Source: Candidatus Bipolaricaulota bacterium (GTDB taxonomy: Bacteria > Bipolaricaulota > Bipolaricaulia > UBA7950 > UBA9294). Taken from it: a DNA stretch of 38,582 bases. A program made the translations under genes and the position numbers. Shown here in pieces: positions 9,317 through 15,956 of the stretch. Within the stretch, counting starts at the first letter, position 1. Every line of letters starts with the position of its first letter. Below the pieces are notes generated by a model that saw only the letters and a program-made list of their open reading frames with translations, made no database searches and was not told where the DNA came from. The stretch lies in contig JAHITR010000185.1 of assembly GCA_018817505.1 (NCBI GenBank), forward strand, positions 1-38,582, in the 5' to 3' direction.

Positions 9317-10183
9317 TCACTCATCATCGATCGATGACGCGCTAAGCCACGCACGACTTACCTGAGCGAGCCGGTCAAGCTGATCAAATGAGAGGGTCTC
9401 GCCTCTCACCGTGCCATCGATCTCTGCCGCTTCGAGAACCTCGGCAATGGCGTCCGCAGCTAGCACGTCCTGCAATGCGCGGCGCGTCATCTTTCTTCGA
9501 TTTCTGTACAGGGTTCGCACAAGCGTGAAGAACACGCCTTCGTCTGCGTGGAATCTCGGAGATGGCAAGAAGGACATCTCCCAGTACTGCGACTCAACCT
9601 CGGGCACAGGAAAAAACGAACCTTTGCGAATCACGCGCACGCTCGACACATCGGCAAACGAGTTGACGAACACACCCAATGCTGAACCATCTCTGCCTGG
9701 GCTATGGGTGATCTTCTCAGCAACCTCCAATTGGGTGATCAGGCAGGCTGCGGAGATAACGGTTCGTTTCTTGATCAGGTGTTTCAGAATGGAGGTGGTA
9801 ATTCGATAGGGCAGGCTTCCCAAGACGAGCACTGACTGATCCTTGAATTCCTTCTGAAAATCAAACGTCAGGATATCGCAGTTGCGCACCTCAAGGTTTC
9901 CGTGCCCGGCGAACCGCTTCGCCAAACCTGCCGCCAATCGCTTGTCGATCTCGACAGCCACCACCGCTGGTGCGATGTCCACAATAGCTTCTGTCAGTGC
10001 GCCAAGCCCTGGTCCGATCTCCACGACAACATCGGGATTCTTCGTTTGAACGCGCTCGCAAATCTCAGACACAACATGGTCGTCCACCAAAAAGTTCTGA
10101 CCAAACCGCTTTGCCGGGCGCACGCCCGATTGAGACAGCAATTTCTGGACTACATTCAGATTTGTGAGCTTCTCAGCTGCCAA
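9317..10183 (-). CDS. rsmA: 16S rRNA (adenine(1518/1519)-N6)-dimethyltransferase
   Basis: Dimethylates two adjacent adenines in helix 45 of 16S rRNA late in small-subunit assembly, using S-adenosylmethionine. Motifs in order: PAKRFGQNFLVD (23-34), the SAM loop VEIGPGLGALT (54-64), VEID (77-80), and motif IV at 122-126. C-terminal HTH-like domain from about 200. Motif IV reads GSLPY where the family has NLPY, so the conserved Asn is Ser123 (codon AGC, one base from AAC). The frame is open upstream inside the preceding hydrolase gene; a TTG at 10183 behind GGTGGAG, overlapping that gene by 11 bp, is the best start, but it is uncertain. Co-transcribed with the hydrolase gene and followed by a decayed gene and the 23S-5S unit. 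Confidence 0.88.
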   Translation of the reverse strand: MAAEKLTNLNVVQKLLSQSGVRPAKRFGQNFLVDDHVVSEICERVQTKNPDVVVEIGPGLGALTEAIVDIAPAVVAVEIDKRLAAGLAKRFAGHGNLEVRNCDILTFDFQKEFKDQSVLVLGSLPYRITTSILKHLIKKRTVISAACLITQLEVAEKITHSPGRDGSALGVFVNSFADVSSVRVIRKGSFFPVPEVESQYWEMSFLPSPRFHADEGVFFTLVRTLYRNRRKMTRRALQDVLAADAIAEVLEAAEIDGTVRGETLSFDQLDRLAQVSRAWLSASSIDDE

Positions 10184-11933
10184 AGTGCTCCACCAGCCAT
10201 TCCTGGAGTGACTGAATGACACGCGCGTCCACAGGCTCGTCAAGATGTCGATAGATCAAATTCGGTTCCTCAGGATGATGCCGCAACAGATGATTGAGAT
10301 CGGGGAACACGAAGATCGAGACATCGCTATTGCCGGCTGCTGCCAGCAGATCACCTAGCAATTGAGCTTCAGAAGCTGGAACCTGAAGATCCTTCTCCCC
10401 TGACACAATCAGAACGGGTGTCTGTAATTGACGAATCGTATCCGCAGGCACTGCGAGATAGTGTTCTCTCAGCCAAGACAACGCCAGCGGCGTTGCCTTG
10501 AGCTGAGCAGCGGTGTCCTCGTTGAGCCAGGGAATCTCAGCTTGCAGCTGTGCGATGGTATAATCCGCCCACTCGCCTTGTGAGCCCTTCACGAAGGCGA
10601 TGTATTGATCTTGTTGTGCCAATGCTGCATCCAGTGCCGCACCTTCGACGCCCTGCTGGCTCAGCAATGACTGCACTTGCCAGCGAGTGATGGCATCCAG
10701 CGCCCGTGCTGCACCGGCAAGCAAGACGGTTCCCGCAATATCCGTATCCTCGACGGCCAAGACGGGCGCAAGATACGATCCTTCGCTGTGACCAATCAAG
10801 ATCACCCGCGTCGGATCGATTTCTGGCTGTGCTTTCAACGCTGCAATGGCTGATCGAGCGTCATCCAACAGATCTTCCCGTGAGGCCAATGTCGCATCGC
10901 CTTGAGAACCGCCCACTCCACGCTTGTCGAAGCGAAACGAAGCGAAGCCCACGTGAGATACAGCGACGGCCAATTGTCGATAGATATCCAGGGCCATCAC
11001 CACGGCACCCGTTTCAAGATTCACGGCATTTCCGTCTCGATCGACAGGGCCTGACCCGTGAATGAAGACCACGGCCGGATAGGATGTCTCGCCCGTGTTC
11101 GGAAGTCGCAGGGCTCCCTCCAGAGACAGGTCCCCCGATGCGAAGATAATCTCTCGCTCAATCGCGTCGCCGACAGGTTCGGCCGCTGATTCCACATCGA
11201 ATGTGATGCCCGATGGGCAAAGGTTCATGTCGTAGCCGATCGTCCCTTGATTGCGGTTGGCCAATCCCACCAAGTGCCCCTGATACTCAATGAGGGAGAT
11301 CACGGTATCCCCCAGATGGAGCTCGAATTGTTTGCCCTCGAATGGCTCGCCTCCAGAGTAGAAGGTCATGGTATTCGGACCCTCTACGCTTGCAGGTAAG
11401 GACAGCAGAGCCTGCGGAATGGCAGCCGTGAAATTTCGATCCAATGCCTCGCTGCGGATGGCCAGCAGCATGACGGCAAACTGGCCAATGAGGTTGTTAT
11501 CCAGCAATGCGAGGTTTTTGACATCAGTCACCTTGCCGCGTTGAACAGACAATCCGACTCGGACTTCCATGTCCAGACCGCGGAGCCCCATCTGTGCAGA
11601 AACGATCTGCGATCCCGAGGGCGTATCTGCTCCCAGTTGATAGCTGATGGGCAAGAAATTGCGGTCGTACTGTGTTTGCTGAGCCAAGGTGATCTTCTGT
11701 CCATTGGCAGCGATGGCGCCCTGAGAATTGAGCAGGTATCCCTCTGTGGCGTCAAATTCAAGAGTATAGACCTCCTCAAGGATAGGGACTCCATTCATTT
11801 CCAGAACGAAATGGCCTGAATCGATCACCGTTGTCATGCGCTCGGGTTCACCCCGATCTGGACTGAGAAAAACCGTAGCCAATAGCAGCACCCCAAGCAC
11901 TGCGCCTAGCAAGAGCAATAGTTTCGTGTTCAT
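10173..11933 (-). CDS. Exported or membrane-anchored alpha/beta hydrolase (serine esterase type)
   Basis: 586 residues. Residues 4-24 are a hydrophobic signal or anchor helix (LLLLLGAVLGVLLLATVFL), so the enzyme works outside the membrane. Residues 30-260 form an N-terminal beta-rich region of unknown role. The rest is an alpha/beta hydrolase: oxyanion region VFIHGSGPVDRDGN, FRFDKRGVGGS, nucleophile elbow IGHSEGS (Ser383), Asp515 in SGEKDLQVP, and His548 in FPDLNHLL. This is the dienelactone hydrolase/esterase-like pattern; ester or peptide substrates are possible. ATG 11933 follows AGGGGGG at 5-6 nt. The gene overlaps the start of rsmA by about 11 bp, so the two are probably translated from one message, although no functional link is obvious. 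Confidence 0.85.
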   Translation of the reverse strand: MNTKLLLLLGAVLGVLLLATVFLSPDRGEPERMTTVIDSGHFVLEMNGVPILEEVYTLEFDATEGYLLNSQGAIAANGQKITLAQQTQYDRNFLPISYQLGADTPSGSQIVSAQMGLRGLDMEVRVGLSVQRGKVTDVKNLALLDNNLIGQFAVMLLAIRSEALDRNFTAAIPQALLSLPASVEGPNTMTFYSGGEPFEGKQFELHLGDTVISLIEYQGHLVGLANRNQGTIGYDMNLCPSGITFDVESAAEPVGDAIEREIIFASGDLSLEGALRLPNTGETSYPAVVFIHGSGPVDRDGNAVNLETGAVVMALDIYRQLAVAVSHVGFASFRFDKRGVGGSQGDATLASREDLLDDARSAIAALKAQPEIDPTRVILIGHSEGSYLAPVLAVEDTDIAGTVLLAGAARALDAITRWQVQSLLSQQGVEGAALDAALAQQDQYIAFVKGSQGEWADYTIAQLQAEIPWLNEDTAAQLKATPLALSWLREHYLAVPADTIRQLQTPVLIVSGEKDLQVPASEAQLLGDLLAAAGNSDVSIFVFPDLNHLLRHHPEEPNLIYRHLDEPVDARVIQSLQEWLVEHFGS

Positions 11934-11958
11934 TCGATCCCCCCTGGAGTAGCCACTA

Positions 11959-11967
11959 AGTATACCA
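11959..11967 (-). promoter_or_regulatory. Extended -10 promoter of the hydrolase-rsmA pair
   Basis: On the minus strand TGGTATACT, that is TATACT with an upstream TGG, lies 26 nt before the ATG at 11933. No clear -35 is needed for this type. Confidence 0.5.
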
Positions 11968-12015
11968 CGACCGCGAATCCTGCATTCTCTGCTTCGTTCT
12001 CGTAGAGTGCACTCC

Positions 12016-12729
12016 TTATTTCCACCGCGTCAAAATCTGCTCTCTCCGGAACAACTTGATTGCGAAATAGAGGACACCGACGTCCACGATGATCAACAGC
12101 AGCGCTTCGAGAGCGATCAATCTCATGTCTACCAGCGTTTTTTGCGTGCTATAGATGATCAGAGGCACCAACCCAGGCAAGATAGCGAAACTCGAGAACT
12201 GGTAGGCCGCGCGAGCATCAGATGCTCGTGAAGAGACGATCATCGTAACTCCCACAGAGAACAACGCCAGCAGTGGCGACAATCCGAAGATTGAGGCGAG
12301 CCACGGCGCAGTCAACAACTGCAGGGGCACATCGCCAACGAGTACACGAATCAGAAGCAAGAAGACGCCGAAGCTGGCCCAATTGACAATGAGCGCAGGA
12401 ATGACGCTGGCCATGGCCTTGCCAAGAAACAGCTCTGTGTCGGAGATCGGTGTAGCCAGCAACGGCTCCAGCGTCGTCTGTTCCTTCTCCCCAACGATCG
12501 AGTAGACGGCAATAGCCAGCGGAATGATGGTCGGCAACAGCAGAAAGTACATCAACGCCGTGTTGAACAAGATAATTTGCTCAATGGGGTCGCCATCTTG
12601 GGCAGCAGTAATCATGAAAATGGAGGTCCCGACCAGAAACACAGGCAAAAGGATGACGCCGAATAGGACCATCTTGTTGCGCATCGATTCGCGCCATTCC
12701 TTCACAAGCAGAATCTTAAGCCGATTCAT
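12016..12729 (-). CDS. ABC-2 type transporter permease
   Basis: 237-residue membrane subunit of an ABC exporter. About six membrane helices are visible, starting with VLFGVILLPVFLVGTSIFM. Between helices 2 and 3 is the cytoplasmic EKEQTTLEPLLATPISDTELFLGK, the signature segment of NatB/YhaP-type ABC-2 permeases that contacts the ATPase. ATG 12729 overlaps the end of the ATPase gene by 14 bp, so the pair is translationally linked. It is the last gene of the GntR operon. The substrate is not predictable; NatAB-like pumps move sodium or small antimicrobial compounds, and regulation by a YtrA-type GntR often goes with cell-envelope stress. Confidence 0.88.
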   Translation of the reverse strand: MNRLKILLVKEWRESMRNKMVLFGVILLPVFLVGTSIFMITAAQDGDPIEQIILFNTALMYFLLLPTIIPLAIAVYSIVGEKEQTTLEPLLATPISDTELFLGKAMASVIPALIVNWASFGVFLLLIRVLVGDVPLQLLTAPWLASIFGLSPLLALFSVGVTMIVSSRASDARAAYQFSSFAILPGLVPLIIYSTQKTLVDMRLIALEALLLIIVDVGVLYFAIKLFRREQILTRWK

Positions 12730-13633
12730 GATTTCCCTCCATCAGGTCAAGATAAAGATCCTCAAGCGAAATTCTCAACTCATTAACGAATTGCACGTCG
12801 GCGCCCAGTTCGACCAGTCTTCGTACGAGGGTCGGATTCTCTGTTTCGGGGTCAGAAAGTGAGACCAACAGCCTGCCGTTGACCCATTCTGTCTTCGTGA
12901 TGAATGGGAGGTTCAGCGCGTCCTCAATTCCGGAACGCGGATTGGCCAAGTGCACGACCGTGCGCCGACCATACATCTTCTCTTTTAGGGATTGCGGATC
13001 GCCCACTGTCAGAAGCTTCGTCTTGAACAGAGCGATGCGGTCGCAGAGCCGATCAGCCTCATCGAGATTGTGCGTGCACAAGAAGATGGTTCGCTCTTCA
13101 GACTTCAACGATTCGATCAGATCGCGAACCGTTTTGGCGGCTTCGGGATCAAGCCCAGCCGTCGGCTCATCAAGAAAAAGAATCTCTGGTTCATGAAGCA
13201 ATGCACGAGCCAAAGCCAGCTTCTGGCGCATCCCTTTGGAGAAGCTACCCGCCAATCCATTGCGACGATCCCACAGCTCGAACATCTTCAAGTACTTCTC
13301 CGCCTGTTTCTCTGCATCGTTGATACCATAGAGCCTGGCGAAGAACATCAGGTTGTCCCACGCCGACAGACGCTTGTAGAGTCCCGGCGTTTCCGTAAGC
13401 ACACCCACTCGCTGCCGAATGGAACGATTGTCTCGTCCCAACGGCGTGCCGCCAATCGACGCGGATCCGCTCGTCGGAGCAATCAGCGACGAGAGCATGC
13501 GCACGGTTGTCGTCTTGCCCGCACCGTTAGGGCCGAGAAATCCGAAGACCTCGCCTTTGTCGATGTGCAAATCAAGGCTGTCAACTGCAACCAAGTCACC
13601 AAACCGCCGCGTCAATCCACGTGCTGTAATCAA
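12716..13633 (-). CDS. ABC transporter ATP-binding protein
   Basis: 305-residue ATPase driving the permease encoded next to it. Walker A GPNGAGKT (34-41), Q-loop region around VGVLTETPGLYKRL, signature SFSKGMRQK, Walker B ILFLDEPTAGLDP and the H-loop LCTHN are all intact. The C-terminal 90 residues are the regulatory extension typical of CcmA/NatA-type ATPases. It starts at a TTG (13633) with GAGGTGA upstream, and this TTG overlaps the stop of the preceding membrane-protein gene (TTGA), so translation is coupled. Family and cofactor binding are certain; transported substrate unknown. Confidence 0.93.
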   Translation of the reverse strand: MITARGLTRRFGDLVAVDSLDLHIDKGEVFGFLGPNGAGKTTTVRMLSSLIAPTSGSASIGGTPLGRDNRSIRQRVGVLTETPGLYKRLSAWDNLMFFARLYGINDAEKQAEKYLKMFELWDRRNGLAGSFSKGMRQKLALARALLHEPEILFLDEPTAGLDPEAAKTVRDLIESLKSEERTIFLCTHNLDEADRLCDRIALFKTKLLTVGDPQSLKEKMYGRRTVVHLANPRSGIEDALNLPFITKTEWVNGRLLVSLSDPETENPTLVRRLVELGADVQFVNELRISLEDLYLDLMEGNHESA

Positions 13634-14628
13634 AATGTCACCTCACTGTCAGAAACAAATGAAACCCCGCCAACCACCTCGATAGCAGATGCCAGCCGCT
13701 CAGGATTCGATGATCCGATAAGCGCAGAACGCCGGTTAAGCAAATTCAATTGAACCCCCTCTCCTCCAGCCAGAAAATAAGCCGTGGTGCCGCGTCTTGC
13801 TCGGATACCGTAGCCACCGAATTCAGCCAAGGGAGCGAAGGATCGGATACGAATATCAGCAATCTCATCGAACCGGCAGCAGAAGATTCGTATTCCGGTC
13901 AGGCCGTAGCGAATCGTAATCCCAGCTCGATTGACACGTGTGCGCTGCCCCCCGTAATAGAAGAGGAGAAGGAGCCCAATCACCCCATTCATAATGGCTG
14001 GCCAGACGCTCTCTCGAATCAGAAACCCCGATGATGCCCAAAGAACAAGGGGCACTCCGATGGACAGCCACGCCACATATCTCGGATTTTGGACGTCCCA
14101 GAAGACAACTGTCTCACCGCCTTTGACGCGTTCTATAAGATGCTTTCGGAAAGCCTCGGTCGAATGATTGTCGTCGACTACAGGGCGAACAGCTGAAGCT
14201 CGAAAGGGGCGCTTCAATTCTGCCAGTACGCCGAGCAGCACGGCGCCTCCGACGGTGAGCGCTATCATTCCCCAGGAGATCCGATAGAAGCTAGGCTCAT
14301 TCGTCGCTGCAACCAGAAGGCTGCTCTGAATTCCAACCATCAATGAGAGCACAAACTCATCCAGCAGACTCAGGGCGTTGAATCGCTTGCGCGTCTCCTG
14401 GCGCGCCCACAGTTCATCCAGCAGAACGGTCAATCCAATGAAGAAGAAGCCTAGGCCCGCAACAATCCCAAAGGCAAGCCACGGAGATCCCCAATCAGTC
14501 ACGGTGCCCACCCACCCAATCTGTAGGGGTACACGGTTCGGCCACGCAGAGACTCGTGTGAGAAACCAGATGACAAATCCGATCCATAACGCTACTGCTG
14601 GCAAGTGGGTCCAGCACGAACGTCTCAT
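13630..14628 (-). CDS. DUF1648-type membrane protein with bacterial PH-like domain
   Basis: 332 residues. A first helix (LPAVALWIGFVIWFL) is followed by PNRVPLQIGWVGTVTDWGS, which matches the DUF1648 pattern (P-R-P-hydrophobic-G-D-W) seen in SdpI-like proteins. Further helices follow to about residue 225. The soluble C-terminus (about 235-330) has the layout of a bacterial PH domain: RVNRAGITIRYGLTG, GGYGIRARRGTTAYFLAGG and a final ERLASAIE helix. It starts at ATG 14628 overlapping the GntR gene stop and ends on the TTGA shared with the ATPase gene. A role as an accessory or immunity factor of the ABC exporter is inferred from the operon; no enzyme motif is present. Confidence 0.7.
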   Translation of the reverse strand: MRRSCWTHLPAVALWIGFVIWFLTRVSAWPNRVPLQIGWVGTVTDWGSPWLAFGIVAGLGFFFIGLTVLLDELWARQETRKRFNALSLLDEFVLSLMVGIQSSLLVAATNEPSFYRISWGMIALTVGGAVLLGVLAELKRPFRASAVRPVVDDNHSTEAFRKHLIERVKGGETVVFWDVQNPRYVAWLSIGVPLVLWASSGFLIRESVWPAIMNGVIGLLLLFYYGGQRTRVNRAGITIRYGLTGIRIFCCRFDEIADIRIRSFAPLAEFGGYGIRARRGTTAYFLAGGEGVQLNLLNRRSALIGSSNPERLASAIEVVGGVSFVSDSEVTF

Positions 14629-15050
14629 GCCCGCTCCTTCCCATCGCGAAGGGACGTCGATGTGGCTCCTCGCTCAGACAATGCATTCATTTCTTGATCA
14701 AGGATCAGGCGGAGTCGGTCAGCAGACCACCCCAGAAGCAACCCGTCCACAATCCATTCCCGAACGCGCAGGCTGTACTCGTCGACCAAATCTGGGACGA
14801 CTGACGTTGTCGGAGGAGCAGCGATGCGGGTTTTTTTCCCCAATCGCACGCGAAGAAGCCCCTGTTCTGCAAGCGTTTGGTAGGCGCTTCGCACCGTGTG
14901 AAGACTAATCCCAAGTGAATCGCCCAAATCCCGCACAGACGGAAGTTCATCTCCGTGCCTCAGTTCGCCTACAAGAATTTGCTCCTTGATCTGACGAACG
15001 ATCTGGACGTAGATCGGCTGCCGGCTTCCTTCATCGATGGATATGAGCAT
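14625..15050 (-). CDS. GntR-family transcriptional regulator, YtrA type
   Basis: 141-residue repressor. The winged helix (about 10-75) shows GSRQPIYVQIVRQIKEQI, LPSVRDLGDSLGISLHTVRSAY and EQGLLRVRLGKKT, the standard GntR N-terminus. The C-terminal part is short (about 50 residues of helix), which places it in the YtrA subfamily and excludes the FadR, HutC and MocR types. YtrA regulators usually repress their own operon, which encodes ABC exporters. ATG 15050 has AGGTGA 5 nt upstream. A 23-nt palindrome overlapping the -10 box sits 16-38 nt before the start codon and is the likely operator. First gene of the four-gene operon ending at 12016. Confidence 0.92.
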   Translation of the reverse strand: MLISIDEGSRQPIYVQIVRQIKEQILVGELRHGDELPSVRDLGDSLGISLHTVRSAYQTLAEQGLLRVRLGKKTRIAAPPTTSVVPDLVDEYSLRVREWIVDGLLLGWSADRLRLILDQEMNALSERGATSTSLRDGKERA

Positions 15051-15065
15051 GTCTCACCTGTCGCA

Positions 15066-15106
15066 CTGTTATAGAACAAGTATAACAGTAGCCACTGTCT
15101 ATGCAA
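15066..15106 (-). promoter_or_regulatory. Promoter and palindromic operator of the GntR-ABC operon
   Basis: Perfect 8-bp arms CTGTTATA (15066-15073) and TATAACAG (15081-15088) flank a 7-nt centre. On the minus strand a -10 TATACT (15084-15079) lies inside the right arm, with TTGCAT as -35 (15106-15101) and a 16-nt spacer. This is the layout expected for autorepression by the GntR protein. Confidence 0.7.
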
Positions 15107-15129
15107 GGGAACTCGAATAGGGCGGGGGA

Positions 15130-15348
15130 CTAGCTATCCTCAAAGCGAGATCGCTTGACAGATCGGTGAAGCCGGTCTTCTTTGGTCTCTGGGATTTGTT
15201 CCTCAATCTTCGAGTTTGGCAAGACCCTTTCGGCCGCGCTGGGCTTGACCCATCGCAGTTTCCTGGCAATGTACTTGAAGTTGATTGACCAACCGCCCAG
15301 TCGGGGAATGAACAGCCGATCCTCGTCACTCCAAAGATTGAAGCTCAT
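15130..15348 (-). CDS. Small DUF5808-like protein
   Basis: 72-residue basic protein with no signal peptide or membrane segment. Its core, DEDRLFIPRLGGWSINF (about 8-24), resembles the DUF5808 pattern (D-RLF-VP-R-G-G-LNF) that I know mainly as a C-terminal piece of DUF1648 membrane proteins. Here it is a separate small protein near a DUF1648 gene. ATG 15348 shares an ATGA overlap with the preceding GNAT gene and has GGAGGG 5 nt upstream, which is good evidence that it is translated. The last 30 residues are charged and probably disordered. No function is known for the domain; the DUF assignment is from memory of the pattern. Confidence 0.6.
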   Translation of the reverse strand: MSFNLWSDEDRLFIPRLGGWSINFKYIARKLRWVKPSAAERVLPNSKIEEQIPETKEDRLHRSVKRSRFEDS

Positions 15349-15884
15349 TCAACCCTCCATTCCGATTGAAGAACGGACATCACATAGGTGTCGTGGAATG
15401 CACCATGCCTGAAATAGGAGTCCCGCTTGGTGCCCTCCAGCTTAAAACCGACCTTTTCGTAGGCGCGCCTTGCTCTCGGATTGAGAGAGAAGACGTCGAG
15501 TTCAATACGATGGAGATTCAGCTCCTGGAACCCATACTGAACGATGAGGGTGGCTGCTTCAGATCCGTATCCCTGATTCCACGCGTCGTGCTCTCCAATG
15601 AGAATCCCGAACACTGCAGATCGATTGACGTGGTCGATGCTATTGAATCCGCCATTGCCGATGTGGCGATCCCCATCTTTTAGCACGATGGCCAGATTGA
15701 GCTGGTCCTCATCCTTGTATTGATTGGCCAACCACTCGGTTTCTTGAACAAGCCCCATCGGATGCCGTCGCCCGAGGAATTGCAGAATTTCTTCGTCATT
15801 AATCCACGCCATACAGCGATCTATGTCTGTGGTCTCAAGCGGCCTCAGATAGAGACGTTTGCCATCCATGAATGACATTTTCAT
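15345..15884 (-). CDS. GNAT-family N-acetyltransferase, RimJ/SpeG-like
   Basis: 179-residue acetyltransferase. LYLRPLETTDIDRCMAWIND opens the fold as in RimJ/RimL and SpeG relatives; the acetyl-CoA loop is HDAWNQGYGSEAATLIVQYG and the C-terminal LDVFSLNPRARRAYEKVGF is the conserved GNAT strand-helix. Substrate could be a ribosomal N-terminus, a polyamine or an antibiotic-like amine; it cannot be chosen from sequence. Start: ATG 15884 has GGAGG 8 nt upstream; an in-frame TTG at 15899 is less likely. The stop overlaps the start of the DUF5808-like gene. It lies downstream of the pyrophosphatase terminator, so it should have its own promoter. Confidence 0.9.
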   Translation of the reverse strand: MKMSFMDGKRLYLRPLETTDIDRCMAWINDEEILQFLGRRHPMGLVQETEWLANQYKDEDQLNLAIVLKDGDRHIGNGGFNSIDHVNRSAVFGILIGEHDAWNQGYGSEAATLIVQYGFQELNLHRIELDVFSLNPRARRAYEKVGFKLEGTKRDSYFRHGAFHDTYVMSVLQSEWRVE

Positions 15885-15904
15885 ACGCCCTTCCTCCAAG
15901 CAAG

Positions 15905-15933
15905 AGGGCTCCGGGCAACTGCCCCGGAGCCCT
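15905..15933 (-). terminator. Terminator hairpin after the pyrophosphatase gene
   Basis: A perfect 11-bp stem AGGGCTCCGGG / CCCGGAGCCCT with a 7-nt loop, 24 nt after the stop codon. The T-tract is weak (CTTGCTTG). Confidence 0.6.
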
Positions 15934-15956
15934 GTGACTTCGTAAACGAATGGTTC

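Noticed and set aside
8853-9320. 155-codon open frame on the minus strand beginning with a GTG that overlaps the rsmA stop
   Set aside because: Rich in Cys, Arg and Trp with no recognisable motif or ribosome site; another frame in the same DNA gives more protein-like sequence.
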